Shown here: positions 9,077 through 17,834 of the stretch, in pieces | Layout: each line of letters starts with the position of its first letter | How positions within the stretch are numbered: the first letter of the stretch is position 1 | From: an uncultured Clostridium sp. | Lineage (GTDB): Bacteria > Bacillota_A > Clostridia > TANB77 > CAG-508 | DNA: 64,000 nucleotides | NCBI GenBank assembly: GCA_946491915.1 | Contig: CAMLYR010000001.1 | Coordinates: 1-64,000 of the forward strand | Direction of reading: 5' to 3' | The notes under the pieces: model-generated | The model's input: the letters and a program-made list of their open reading frames with translations, nothing else | Database searches by the model: none | What the model was told of the DNA's origin: nothing | Made by a program: the position numbers and the translations under genes

Positions 9077-9886
9077 ATGAAAAAAAATATTTTAAGTTTT
9101 ATATTTATATTGGCACTAATAATTAATTTATTACCAATGGCAAAGGTACAAGCAGTAATGAAAAATAATAATCCTTTATTAAGAGATATAAAAATTGATG
9201 GGCAATCTATTGAGCCACAATTTGATCAATTTATTACAGATTATGTTATAGCAATCGGTGAGGATAAAGATAAAATAGATATAGAAGCTATAACAGATGA
9301 CCCAAATGCAACAGCAGAGGTTATAGGCGATACAAATTTAAAAACAGGGGTAAATGATTTTGAAATTAAAGTGACAGCAGAAGATGGAACAACTACATAT
9401 TCTTATTATTTACATATCACAAAAGGAGATCAAGAAAAGGCAAATGCAAATTTAAAAAACTTAGAGGTAAAGGGAATACAATTAAATCCGGCATTTAATG
9501 AAAAAGATATAAATTATCTTGTGGAATATGAAGGATACATAGAAAGTTTGGATATTGTAGCAACTCCTGAAAATGAAAATGCAAAAGTAGAGATATTAGA
9601 TAATAATAATTTTAATAGTACACTTCATATTGTTACGGTAAAAGTGACAGCAGAAGATGGTGTTACAACAAAAGAATATAAATTGACAGCTAAAAAAGCA
9701 GGAGAAAGTGTTGAAGATCCAAGTGGATTAGAAGATTATGAAGCAGATTTAGAACAAGCAAAACAAGAAGAACAAAAGAAAAATAATCAACAATATATCA
9801 TTTGGGGAGGAATTGCATTTTTAATTTTAGTAGTGATTATTGTCGTACTAATAGTAAAAAAAGGAAATAAAAAAGAAGAAAAATAA
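9077..9886 (+). CDS. Membrane-anchored surface protein with two cadherin-like beta-sandwich domains
   Basis: A 269-residue protein with an N-terminal signal peptide (KKNILSFIFILALIINLL, cleavage near residue 27). Two consecutive cadherin-like beta-sandwich domains (about 33-120 and 125-210) end in the repeated pattern VTAEDGTTTYSY and VTAEDGVTTKEY. A Gln/Lys-rich linker precedes a C-terminal transmembrane helix (about 238-260) and a Lys/Glu tail. It should be displayed outside the cell and bind a partner or wall component; no enzyme motif is visible. An AGGAGG site precedes ATG 9077. It lies just upstream of two large wall hydrolases whose repeats are also Ig-like, which suggests a joint role at the envelope. 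Confidence 0.82.
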   Translation: MKKNILSFIFILALIINLLPMAKVQAVMKNNNPLLRDIKIDGQSIEPQFDQFITDYVIAIGEDKDKIDIEAITDDPNATAEVIGDTNLKTGVNDFEIKVTAEDGTTTYSYYLHITKGDQEKANANLKNLEVKGIQLNPAFNEKDINYLVEYEGYIESLDIVATPENENAKVEILDNNNFNSTLHIVTVKVTAEDGVTTKEYKLTAKKAGESVEDPSGLEDYEADLEQAKQEEQKKNNQQYIIWGGIAFLILVVIIVVLIVKKGNKKEEK

Positions 9887-9966
9887 ATTGTCAAAAAAGA
9901 GTATAAATGATATACTTAAGAAGGATAAAAGTAGATAAATCTTTATCTATAGAAAGGATAGAAAAA

Positions 9967-12900
9967 ATGAAAGTAACAAAAAATGTAGTATTTATGAGTA
10001 TTATTTGTATTTTAGTCATATTAAGTTTTGGACAAGTGTCCAATGCTGCTGATACATATTATCAATATGTAAAAACAGGAATTGACCAATTTCCTGCATC
10101 TTATCAGGAAAGATTGCAACAATTAGCAAGTAAATATCCAAATTGGAAATTTCAAGCATATTATACAGGAATTTCATGGGATAAATTAATACAAAATGAA
10201 AGAGATGAAAGTGTACATAGAAACCGTGTGACAAATAATGCACCATCATCATGGAAAAACAGTTGTGGTTATGTATATGATGGATGGGCGTGTGCTTCTG
10301 ATGCAATTGTGGCATATTATCTAGATCCTAGAAATTTCTTAAATGAAACACAAATTTTTCAATTTGTAGAAAGTTCTTATAATGCAAATGAGCAAACATT
10401 GTCTAAAATCCAAGAATCTGTAAAAGGCACATTTTTAGATGCAACGATTACATGTAATGACTTAAATAATAATCCAGTAACCATGTCTTATGCAGAAATG
10501 ATTATTAAAGCTGCACAAGAGTCTAATATCAGTGCTTATTATATTAAGAGTAAAATTATTCAAGAGGTAGGAAGCCAAGGAAGTGGTTCTGTTTCTGGAA
10601 TGTATCCAGGATATGAAGGATATTATAATTTCTACAATTTTGGATCATATGATACAGGAGATCCAATTGCTAATGGTTTACTATATGCAAGAGACCAAGG
10701 ATGGGACAGTCCATATAAGGCAATTGTGGCTGGAGCCCAATTGATTGGTAAAAATTATATTGAAGCAGGGCAAAATACTGCATACTTTAATAAATGGGAT
10801 GTTGTTGGAACAAAAATATTAAGAGATGGAGAATCTCAAACTGTCAATAAATCAGATATGTTTTGGCATCAATATATGACAAATATTCAAGATCCAACAT
10901 CACAATCATATTCAAATTATGAATTATATAGTAATAGTTTACAAAGTGAAATAACATTTATTATACCAGTATATAACAATATGCCAGCATCTAATCCAAT
11001 GCCACAAGATGTTCCAGTTGAAAGTATTTCATTAAACAAAGATAAATTTGTAGTCAATATTAATGAAAAAGATATAGCAACAGTTACCTTTAATCCAAGT
11101 AATGTAACAAATAAAAATGTAATTTGGGAAGTATCTGATCCAGAGATTGTACGTGTATGGAATGGAGAATTTAGAGGATTAAAAGAAGGAAAAGTAACCA
11201 TTACTGCTAAAACAGAAGATGGTGGAAAAACAGCTACTTGTGAAGTTTTTGTAAGAGATCCTAACAAAAATTATGTAGAACAAATTGTGCTTCCACAATC
11301 ACAATATATTATTAACATTGATGACGCAGTCGATATTGAATATTCATGTTTACCAAATAATAGTGAAAATACGAAATTAGTATGGACAACAGATAATCCA
11401 GAAATTATTCGTGTATGGGATAATCGTTTCAGAGGATTGCAAGAAGGAGTAGCAGAAGTGATTGCAACAACAGACGATGGAACAGTAGAAGCAAGATGTA
11501 AAGTCATTGTAAGAGATCCAAATAAAACATATGTAGAACAAATAAATATTGAAAAAGAAAAATATATTATTTATGAAAATGAGGCAGTAGATATTAATTA
11601 TACATGTTTACCAGAAAATAGTGAAAATACGAAATTAGTATGGACAACAGATAATCCAGAAATTATTCGTGTATGGGATAATCGTTTCAGAGGATTAAAA
11701 GAAGGAACTGCAGAAGTGATTGCAACAACAGATGACGGAACAGTAGAAGCAAGATGTAAAGTAATTGTGCGAGACCCAAATAAATCATATGTAGAAGATA
11801 TTAGTTTTGAAGAAACATCTTATATAGCTGATATTGATGAAGCAATCGATATACCATTTTCTTACACACCACAAAATTCAGTAAATGCAGAATTTGAATG
11901 GACAACAGATAATCCAGATATTATCCGAGTATGGGGAAATCGTTTTAGAGGATTAAAAGAAGGAACTGCAGAAGTAATTGCAAGAACATTAGATGGAAGT
12001 ATTGAGAAGAGAATCTCAGTAGAAGTGAAAGATTTTAGTAAATATAAAGTAGAAGATATTGTACTAGACAAAACTTCTTATACTGTAAAAGTTAATGAAG
12101 CAGTGGATATTCCGTTTACTTATACACCACTATATGCAGGAAATGCAGAATTCGAATGGACAACAGAAAATCCAGATATTATCCGAGTATGGGGAAATCG
12201 TTTTAGAGGATTAAAAAAAGGAACTGCGGAAGTAATTGTAAGAACATTAGATGGATCGATAGAGAAAAGAATTCAAGTGGAAGTGAAGGATGATAAAGTT
12301 GAGAAAATTAATTTAGAACAAAAGCAATATACAGTAAATTTGAATGAAGCGGTAGATATTCCGTTTACTTATACTCCAAGCTATGCAACTAATGCAGAAT
12401 TTGAATGGACAACAGATAATCCAGAAATTATTCGAGTATGGGGAAATCGTTTTAGAGGATTAAAAGAAGGAACTGCGGAAGTAATTGTAAGGACATTAGA
12501 TGGAACAGTAGAAGAAAAAATCCAAGTAATAGTAAGAGATCCAAGCAAAATTTATGTAGAAGATATCTTAATCGATCAAACAGAATATGAAGTAGGAATA
12601 AATGAAGCAGTAGATATTCCATTTACATTTACACCAGCAAATGCAGACAATGCAGAATTTGAATGGACAACAGAAAATCCAGAAATTATCCGTGTATGGG
12701 GAAATCGTTTTAGAGCATTACAAGAAGGTGTAGCAGAAGTAATTGTAAGAACATTAGATGGAACCGTAGAAAAAAGAATTAAAGTCATTGTGAGAGATCC
12801 AAACAAAAACTATGTAAATGATATTTTGATCGATCAAACAAAATACGAAGTAGAAGTAGATGAAGCGGTTGATATTCCATTTACATTTACACCAGCAGAT

Positions 12901-13056
12901 GCAGCAAACGCAGAATTTGAATGGACAACAGAAAATCCAGAAATTATCCGTGTATGGGGAAACCGTTTTAGAGCATTGCAAAAAGGGACTGCAGAAGTAA
13001 TTGTAAGAACATTAGACGGAACGGTTGAAAAAAGATTACAAGTCACGGTAAAATAA
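9967..13056 (+). CDS. Secreted N-acetylglucosaminidase with eight Big_2-type repeats
   Basis: The chosen start ATG 9967 follows AGAAAGGATAG and begins a clear signal peptide (MKVTKNVVFMSIICILVILS, cleaved after SNA); the frame open further upstream lacks a signal sequence. Residues about 30-330 resemble glucosaminidase-type autolysins that cleave N-acetylglucosamine linkages in peptidoglycan; KIIQEVGSQ is a plausible site for the catalytic Glu. The rest (about 345-1029) is eight tandem bacterial Ig-like repeats of about 85 residues, each with the core NPEIIRVWGNRFRGLKEG and a TLDG turn, probably for wall attachment or reach. The stop is 13 bases before the amidase start, so the two form an operon. 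The repeats make it recombination-prone. Confidence 0.85.
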   Translation: MKVTKNVVFMSIICILVILSFGQVSNAADTYYQYVKTGIDQFPASYQERLQQLASKYPNWKFQAYYTGISWDKLIQNERDESVHRNRVTNNAPSSWKNSCGYVYDGWACASDAIVAYYLDPRNFLNETQIFQFVESSYNANEQTLSKIQESVKGTFLDATITCNDLNNNPVTMSYAEMIIKAAQESNISAYYIKSKIIQEVGSQGSGSVSGMYPGYEGYYNFYNFGSYDTGDPIANGLLYARDQGWDSPYKAIVAGAQLIGKNYIEAGQNTAYFNKWDVVGTKILRDGESQTVNKSDMFWHQYMTNIQDPTSQSYSNYELYSNSLQSEITFIIPVYNNMPASNPMPQDVPVESISLNKDKFVVNINEKDIATVTFNPSNVTNKNVIWEVSDPEIVRVWNGEFRGLKEGKVTITAKTEDGGKTATCEVFVRDPNKNYVEQIVLPQSQYIINIDDAVDIEYSCLPNNSENTKLVWTTDNPEIIRVWDNRFRGLQEGVAEVIATTDDGTVEARCKVIVRDPNKTYVEQINIEKEKYIIYENEAVDINYTCLPENSENTKLVWTTDNPEIIRVWDNRFRGLKEGTAEVIATTDDGTVEARCKVIVRDPNKSYVEDISFEETSYIADIDEAIDIPFSYTPQNSVNAEFEWTTDNPDIIRVWGNRFRGLKEGTAEVIARTLDGSIEKRISVEVKDFSKYKVEDIVLDKTSYTVKVNEAVDIPFTYTPLYAGNAEFEWTTENPDIIRVWGNRFRGLKKGTAEVIVRTLDGSIEKRIQVEVKDDKVEKINLEQKQYTVNLNEAVDIPFTYTPSYATNAEFEWTTDNPEIIRVWGNRFRGLKEGTAEVIVRTLDGTVEEKIQVIVRDPSKIYVEDILIDQTEYEVGINEAVDIPFTFTPANADNAEFEWTTENPEIIRVWGNRFRALQEGVAEVIVRTLDGTVEKRIKVIVRDPNKNYVNDILIDQTKYEVEVDEAVDIPFTFTPADAANAEFEWTTENPEIIRVWGNRFRALQKGTAEVIVRTLDGTVEKRLQVTVK

Positions 13057-13069
13057 GAGGGGGATGATT

Positions 13070-15580
13070 ATGAAAAAAAGATATATATATTTGATTGCCA
13101 TTATTATGATAGCTGTTGGCATACTATGTATGCCAACGGTGAATGCAGCTGATGACGAAGGAAATTTAGTTATCGTGTTAGATCCAGGGCATGGTGGAAG
13201 TGATCCGGGAGCATCCAATAGTAAGTTAGGAATTAGAGAAGCAGAAGTTAATTATAAAATTGCAAGATATACAAAAGAAGAATTAGAAAAATATGAAGGC
13301 GTAAAAGTGTATTTAACAAGATATGCAGATAATCCAAGTATTTATGATAGAGGAGAATTTGCTAAAAATTATCAAGCAGATTTAGTTGTAAGCCAACATA
13401 TTAATTCAGGAAGTTCTACAGCAAGTGGAGCAGAAATTTGGGTAACTCAAGATAATACAAAAGTAGAATTTTATGAAAAAAGTAAAGAAGTCGGAGAAAA
13501 GATATTAAATAAACTAAGTGGATTAGGACTTGCAAACCGTGGAGTATCAACTAGGTCTGGAAAACCAAACGAGTGGTATGAAAGTGGCGTTGTAAAGGAT
13601 TATTACGGGATAATTCGTTATCCGATGAACTATGGGATTCGCTCTATTTTAGTAGAGCATTGTTATATTAGTAATGATTCTGATTGCCGAAATTACATAA
13701 GTACTGATGAACAAATTAAACGACTAGGCGTGGCAGATGCCCAAGGAATTGTAGAGGCTTATAAATTAGAAAAAAAAGGAGAAGGAAAAGCATCTGTAAA
13801 ATCTCTTAAATTGGATAAAGTAGAATTAAATTTAGAGATAACATCTTCTGATCCAGAATCAGTCAATTATATTTATCCAGTATTTACACCAAGTAATGCT
13901 TATAATAAAGAAATAGATTGGTATTCAAGTAATCCAGAGATAGTAAGAGTATGGGATGGAAAAGTAAGAGGATTAAGAGAAGGAGAGGTAACCATTACAG
14001 CAATTAGCCGAAACAATCAAAGAATAGCTAAAATTAAAGTAGTAGTAACAAAACCTTCAGTACCATTACAAAATATTAGTCTTGATAAACAAGAAATGAT
14101 TCTAATGATAAATGAAAAAAGTCGAATAAATGCTAAAATCACACCAAGTAATGCAAGTGATCAGACATTATATTGGGAAGCATCTGATCCAGAAGTAGTA
14201 AGAATATGGGATGGAGATATTAGAGGTTTAAAAGAAGGTAAATCAACTGTTACAGTAACTTCAAGAGCAAGTGGAAAAACAGCGACTTGTGAAGTTTTTG
14301 TAAGAGATCCAAATAAAGTTTATGTAGAAAGTATTACTGTTCAAAAAGAATATACAGCATATATAAATGAAGCAATTGACATTCCATTTGAATATGCACC
14401 AGAAAATGCAGATAATGCAGAATTTGAATGGACAACTGATAATCCAGAAGTTATTCGTGTTTGGGGAAATCGATTCCGTGGTCTAAAAGAAGGTGTGGCA
14501 GAAATTACAGTAAGAACATTAGATGGAGCAGTAGAAGAAAAGATAAAAGTTGTAGTTAAAGATCCAGATAAAAAATATGTAGAGGAAATTAAACTTGAAG
14601 CAAGTGAATATACCATTGCTACTAACCAACCAATGGATATTCCATTTGAATATACACCAAAAGATGCAGATAATGCGGAATTTGAGTGGACAGTTGCTAA
14701 TCCAGAAATTGTAAGAGTTTGGGGAAATCGTATCAGAGGATTACAAAAAGGAGAAACAGAAGTTACAGTAAAAACTTTAGATGGAAATGTAGAAGCAAAA
14801 TTAAAAGTTATTGTAACAGATCCTGTAAAAGTAGATGATATTATATTAGAACAAACAGAATATACAATTAATGTAGATGAAGCAGTAGATGTTCCTTTTA
14901 CATTCACACCAGATTATGCAATTAATGCAGAATTTGAATGGACAACAGATAATCCAGATATCGTAAGAGTATGGGGAAATCGTTTTAGAGGATTGAAAAA
15001 AGGAGAAGCTACAGTTATTGTAAGAACATTGGATGGAACTGTTGAAAGAAAGATAAAAGTAATAGTTAAAGATCCACAAAAAGTAGAAGACATTTTACTA
15101 AATCAGACAGAATACAATATTTATGAAAACCAAGCAGTAGATATTCCATTTGATTTCACTCCTACAAATGCAACAAATGCAGAATTTGAATGGACTGTAA
15201 AAAACCCAGAAATCGTAAGAGTATGGGGAAATCGTATTAGAGGATTAAAAGAGGGAAAAACAGAAGTTATTGTAAAAACATTAGATGGAACTGTTGAAAA
15301 AAGAATTCCCGTAACAGTAAAAAAAGGAGTAAATGTACAAGATATTACCTTAAATCAAACAGAATATACTGTGAAAGTGAATGAAGCAGTAGACATTCCA
15401 TTTGAATATGCACCAGATTATGCAATAAATGCAGAATTTGAATGGACAACAGATAATCCAGAAATTATTCGTGTATGGGGAAATCGTTTCCGTGCTTTAA
15501 AAGAAGGAACAGCGAAAGTTATTGTAAGAACATTAGATGGAAGTATTGAAAAACAAATTAATGTCACTGTAACAAAATAA
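13070..15580 (+). CDS. Secreted N-acetylmuramoyl-L-alanine amidase with seven Big_2-type repeats
   Basis: ATG 13070 is chosen over 13064 because AGAGGGGG (13056-13063) is then well spaced. Signal peptide to VNA (about residue 27). An Amidase_3 domain (about 33-235) cuts the bond between muramic acid and the stem peptide: zinc ligands in DPGHGG, the Glu in REAE and SQHIN, with the catalytic Glu in LVEHCYISN. Seven Ig-like repeats (about 250-836) share the core NPEIIRVWGNRFR with the upstream glucosaminidase. With that gene it forms a two-autolysin operon that can cut both glycan and peptide links, for example during cell separation or spore release. It ends at a strong terminator. Confidence 0.9.
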   Translation: MKKRYIYLIAIIMIAVGILCMPTVNAADDEGNLVIVLDPGHGGSDPGASNSKLGIREAEVNYKIARYTKEELEKYEGVKVYLTRYADNPSIYDRGEFAKNYQADLVVSQHINSGSSTASGAEIWVTQDNTKVEFYEKSKEVGEKILNKLSGLGLANRGVSTRSGKPNEWYESGVVKDYYGIIRYPMNYGIRSILVEHCYISNDSDCRNYISTDEQIKRLGVADAQGIVEAYKLEKKGEGKASVKSLKLDKVELNLEITSSDPESVNYIYPVFTPSNAYNKEIDWYSSNPEIVRVWDGKVRGLREGEVTITAISRNNQRIAKIKVVVTKPSVPLQNISLDKQEMILMINEKSRINAKITPSNASDQTLYWEASDPEVVRIWDGDIRGLKEGKSTVTVTSRASGKTATCEVFVRDPNKVYVESITVQKEYTAYINEAIDIPFEYAPENADNAEFEWTTDNPEVIRVWGNRFRGLKEGVAEITVRTLDGAVEEKIKVVVKDPDKKYVEEIKLEASEYTIATNQPMDIPFEYTPKDADNAEFEWTVANPEIVRVWGNRIRGLQKGETEVTVKTLDGNVEAKLKVIVTDPVKVDDIILEQTEYTINVDEAVDVPFTFTPDYAINAEFEWTTDNPDIVRVWGNRFRGLKKGEATVIVRTLDGTVERKIKVIVKDPQKVEDILLNQTEYNIYENQAVDIPFDFTPTNATNAEFEWTVKNPEIVRVWGNRIRGLKEGKTEVIVKTLDGTVEKRIPVTVKKGVNVQDITLNQTEYTVKVNEAVDIPFEYAPDYAINAEFEWTTDNPEIIRVWGNRFRALKEGTAKVIVRTLDGSIEKQINVTVTK

Positions 15581-15608
15581 GAATCTTGTTATCTTTGACA
15601 ATAAAAAT

Positions 15609-15650
15609 AAAACTCTTAAAATGCTAATTGTATTTTAAGAGTTTTATTGT
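15609..15650 (+). terminator. Strong terminator of the autolysin operon
   Basis: Perfect 14-bp stem AAAACTCTTAAAAT (15609-15622) and ATTTTAAGAGTTTT (15632-15645), T-rich 3' side. Confidence 0.85.
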
Positions 15651-15901
15651 AACTATTCAGTGGTAAAGATATTTGATATTAAACGATTTCTTGTATATTT
15701 ATTTTTATCATAAATGACGAATGTGATTGGAGTGCTTGTAGCCTTTCTTGATATAAAAGAAATGAGGAAGCGGGAATAGCGAGAGGCTCGTTTCTTTTAT
15801 AATTAGAAAGGCTAGAGCACGTATTGAGCCGAGGAATTTATGATAAAAATAAATATACAAGAAATCGTAATTAGAAATTTTATACCACTGAATAGTTACA
15901 A
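15647..15901. mobile_element. 255-bp palindromic element, MITE-like
   Basis: The ends are inverted copies: TTGTAACTATTCAGTGGTA at 15647-15665 returns as its reverse complement ending at 15901. The arms (15651-15715 and 15836-15897) also share the block ACGATTTCTTGTATATTT. Internal segments pair again (GTGCT..TAGCCTTTCT, ATAAAAGAAA), so the whole element folds into one long imperfect hairpin. No protein is encoded and no clear target duplication is visible. It may be a miniature inverted-repeat element or a structured RNA. Ends at the terminator of the autolysins and just before the promoter of the polysaccharide locus. Confidence 0.6.
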
Positions 15902-15929
15902 AATATCAACAGAAAAGAGAGCAAGTTTC

Positions 15930-15958
15930 TTGACAAAAATTTGCATTAAATATATAAT
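15930..15958 (+). promoter_or_regulatory. Consensus promoter of the polysaccharide locus
   Basis: TTGACA (15930-15935), 17 bp, TATAAT (15953-15958), 29 bases before the first gene. Confidence 0.85.
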
Positions 15959-15986
15959 CAAGAAAAATGAAAAAAGGGGCAATTTC

Positions 15987-17075
15987 ATGGAAAAAGTAAA
16001 GGTTTTATTATATGTATATGCGGCAATTAATTTAGGAGATAATTTATTTGTTTATACATTACTAAAAAGATATCCGGAAGTTGATTTTTATATACAAGTA
16101 GAGGATAAAGCATATCAGAAAATATATGAAAAATTTTCAAATATTCATTTCTTAAACGAGCCAAGAAATGTAGGAATTGTAAATGTAAAAGATTATGATG
16201 CAATTATCTATGTTGGAGGTTCCATTTTTATGGAGTCTGAATATGCATTTCATGAAATGAAAGAGTTTAATTATTTAATTAATCAAGGAATAGGACAAGG
16301 AAAGCCATTTTTTTATATGTCTTCTAACTTTGGACCATATAAAACACAAGAGTATCTAGAAAAAGCAAGGGAAAATTTTGCAATTAGCAAAGTTTGTTTC
16401 CGTGATAAAGAATCCTATGAACTATTTCAGGATTTAGAAACAGTTAGCTATGCTCCAGATTTGGCATTTTCTCTAAAGATTCCAAAAGTAGAAAAAGAAA
16501 AAAAGACAATTGGAATTTCTGTGATTAACTTAGAAAATAGAGACAATTTAAAAGATAAAACACAAATATATGAGGAATTAATCAAAAAAACTATTATACA
16601 GTTTGCTAAAAGAAATTATCAAGTAAAATTATTCTCTTTTTCGCAATTTGAAACAGACGATAAAGCAATCGAGAGAATCCAGAAAAGTGTGCCAAAGGAA
16701 TATCAAGAAAAAGTAACAGCTAGATATTTTGATGGAGATATAGATTCTTATTTAGAGGATTATGCAAAAATGGAATATATGATATGTACTAGATTCCATT
16801 CAATGATTTTATCAATTTTAAGCGAGCAAAAGATTTATAATATAACCTATAGTAAGAAACAGGATAATGTGATTTTAGATACAGGTCTATTCAGACGTTA
16901 TCAAAGAATAAAAGATTTAGAACCTAACACAAAAGTTAGAAAATTTTATTTTAAAAAACCTTCGAAAAGAAAGGTGAAAAAGATTATTATAGAATCACAA
17001 AAACAATTTGAAAATTTAGAAAATGTGATTCGCCAAAAAGCAGAAAAGAGTAATAATAGAAAGGATGAAAAATGA
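15987..17075 (+). CDS. Polysaccharide pyruvyl transferase family protein
   Basis: Transfers a pyruvyl (ketal) group from phosphoenolpyruvate to a sugar of a wall or capsular polymer (CsaB/PssM-like family). ATG 15987 follows AAAAAGGGGC and the promoter; the upstream open frame crosses the palindromic element and is discarded. The 362 residues show the family pattern: NLGDNLFVYTLLKR near the start, YVGGSIFM, SSNFGP, FRDKESYELF, YAPDLAFSL and the late CTRFHSMILSIL with the conserved Arg-His. It overlaps the next gene by ATGA, which indicates translational coupling. Substrate unknown. Confidence 0.88.
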   Translation: MEKVKVLLYVYAAINLGDNLFVYTLLKRYPEVDFYIQVEDKAYQKIYEKFSNIHFLNEPRNVGIVNVKDYDAIIYVGGSIFMESEYAFHEMKEFNYLINQGIGQGKPFFYMSSNFGPYKTQEYLEKARENFAISKVCFRDKESYELFQDLETVSYAPDLAFSLKIPKVEKEKKTIGISVINLENRDNLKDKTQIYEELIKKTIIQFAKRNYQVKLFSFSQFETDDKAIERIQKSVPKEYQEKVTARYFDGDIDSYLEDYAKMEYMICTRFHSMILSILSEQKIYNITYSKKQDNVILDTGLFRRYQRIKDLEPNTKVRKFYFKKPSKRKVKKIIIESQKQFENLENVIRQKAEKSNNRKDEK

Positions 17076-17818
17076 AAGAAGAACAAGAAGAATATAGTAT
17101 TATAATAAAAGATGTTTATAAATCATTTAATGTTTATTATGATAAAGCAAATACGATAAAAGAAAAAATATTATTTTTATTTTCAAGGAATAAAAAAGAA
17201 AAAAGAACTGTTTTAGAAGGGATTAATGCTAAAATCAAAAAAGGAGAAGTAGTAGCTTTAATTGGAACAAACGGAAGTGGAAAATCAACTTTATTAAAGT
17301 TATTAACAAAAATTATTTATCCAAATAAAGGAACTATTGAAACCAGAGGAAAATTAACTTCTCTTTTAGAATTGGGCGCAGGATTTCATCCGGATTTTTC
17401 AGGAAGAGAGAATATTTATTTTAATGCATCTATTTTTGGATTAACAAAAAAAGAAATTGATAAAAGGTTAGATGATATTATTGAATTTTCAGAATTAGGA
17501 AAATTTATTGATAATCCTGTTAGAACCTATTCGTCTGGAATGTATATGAGATTAGCATTTTCTGTTGCAATCAATGTAGATGCAGATATTTTATTAATTG
17601 ACGAAATTTTATCAGTTGGAGATGAACATTTCCAAAATAAATGTTTTGATAAAATGTTAGAATTAAAAGGGGAAGGAAAAACTATGGTATTTGTTACACA
17701 TAGTATGGGAGCAGTAGAAAGACTTTGTGATAGAACCATATGGCTTTCTAACGGAAAAATCAAATTAGATGGAAAAACAAAGGAAGTTGTTCCAAAATAT
17801 ATTGAGGAGACAAGATGA
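17072..17818 (+). CDS. Polysaccharide/teichoic acid ABC exporter, ATP-binding subunit
   Basis: A 248-residue ABC ATPase of the TagH/Wzt type. Walker A GTNGSGKST (about 65-73), a long loop before it with the KSFNVYYDKANTIKEK start typical of the family, signature RTYSSGMYMRL, Walker B ILLIDEILSVGD and the switch His in FVTHSMG. It would drive export of the completed polymer with the permease at 20127. It lacks the long C-terminal carbohydrate-binding domain of some Wzt proteins. ATGA overlap with the gene before it. Confidence 0.92.
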   Translation: MKEEQEEYSIIIKDVYKSFNVYYDKANTIKEKILFLFSRNKKEKRTVLEGINAKIKKGEVVALIGTNGSGKSTLLKLLTKIIYPNKGTIETRGKLTSLLELGAGFHPDFSGRENIYFNASIFGLTKKEIDKRLDDIIEFSELGKFIDNPVRTYSSGMYMRLAFSVAINVDADILLIDEILSVGDEHFQNKCFDKMLELKGEGKTMVFVTHSMGAVERLCDRTIWLSNGKIKLDGKTKEVVPKYIEETR

Positions 17819-17834
17819 AGAAAGGATTGTATGA

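Noticed and set aside
10917..13046. Several antisense open frames over the Ig-like repeats
   Set aside because: They are complements of biased repeat codons, have no ribosome-binding sites and recur with each repeat.
15840..15986. N-terminal extension of the pyruvyl transferase
   Set aside because: It translates the right arm of the palindromic element and lies upstream of the consensus promoter.
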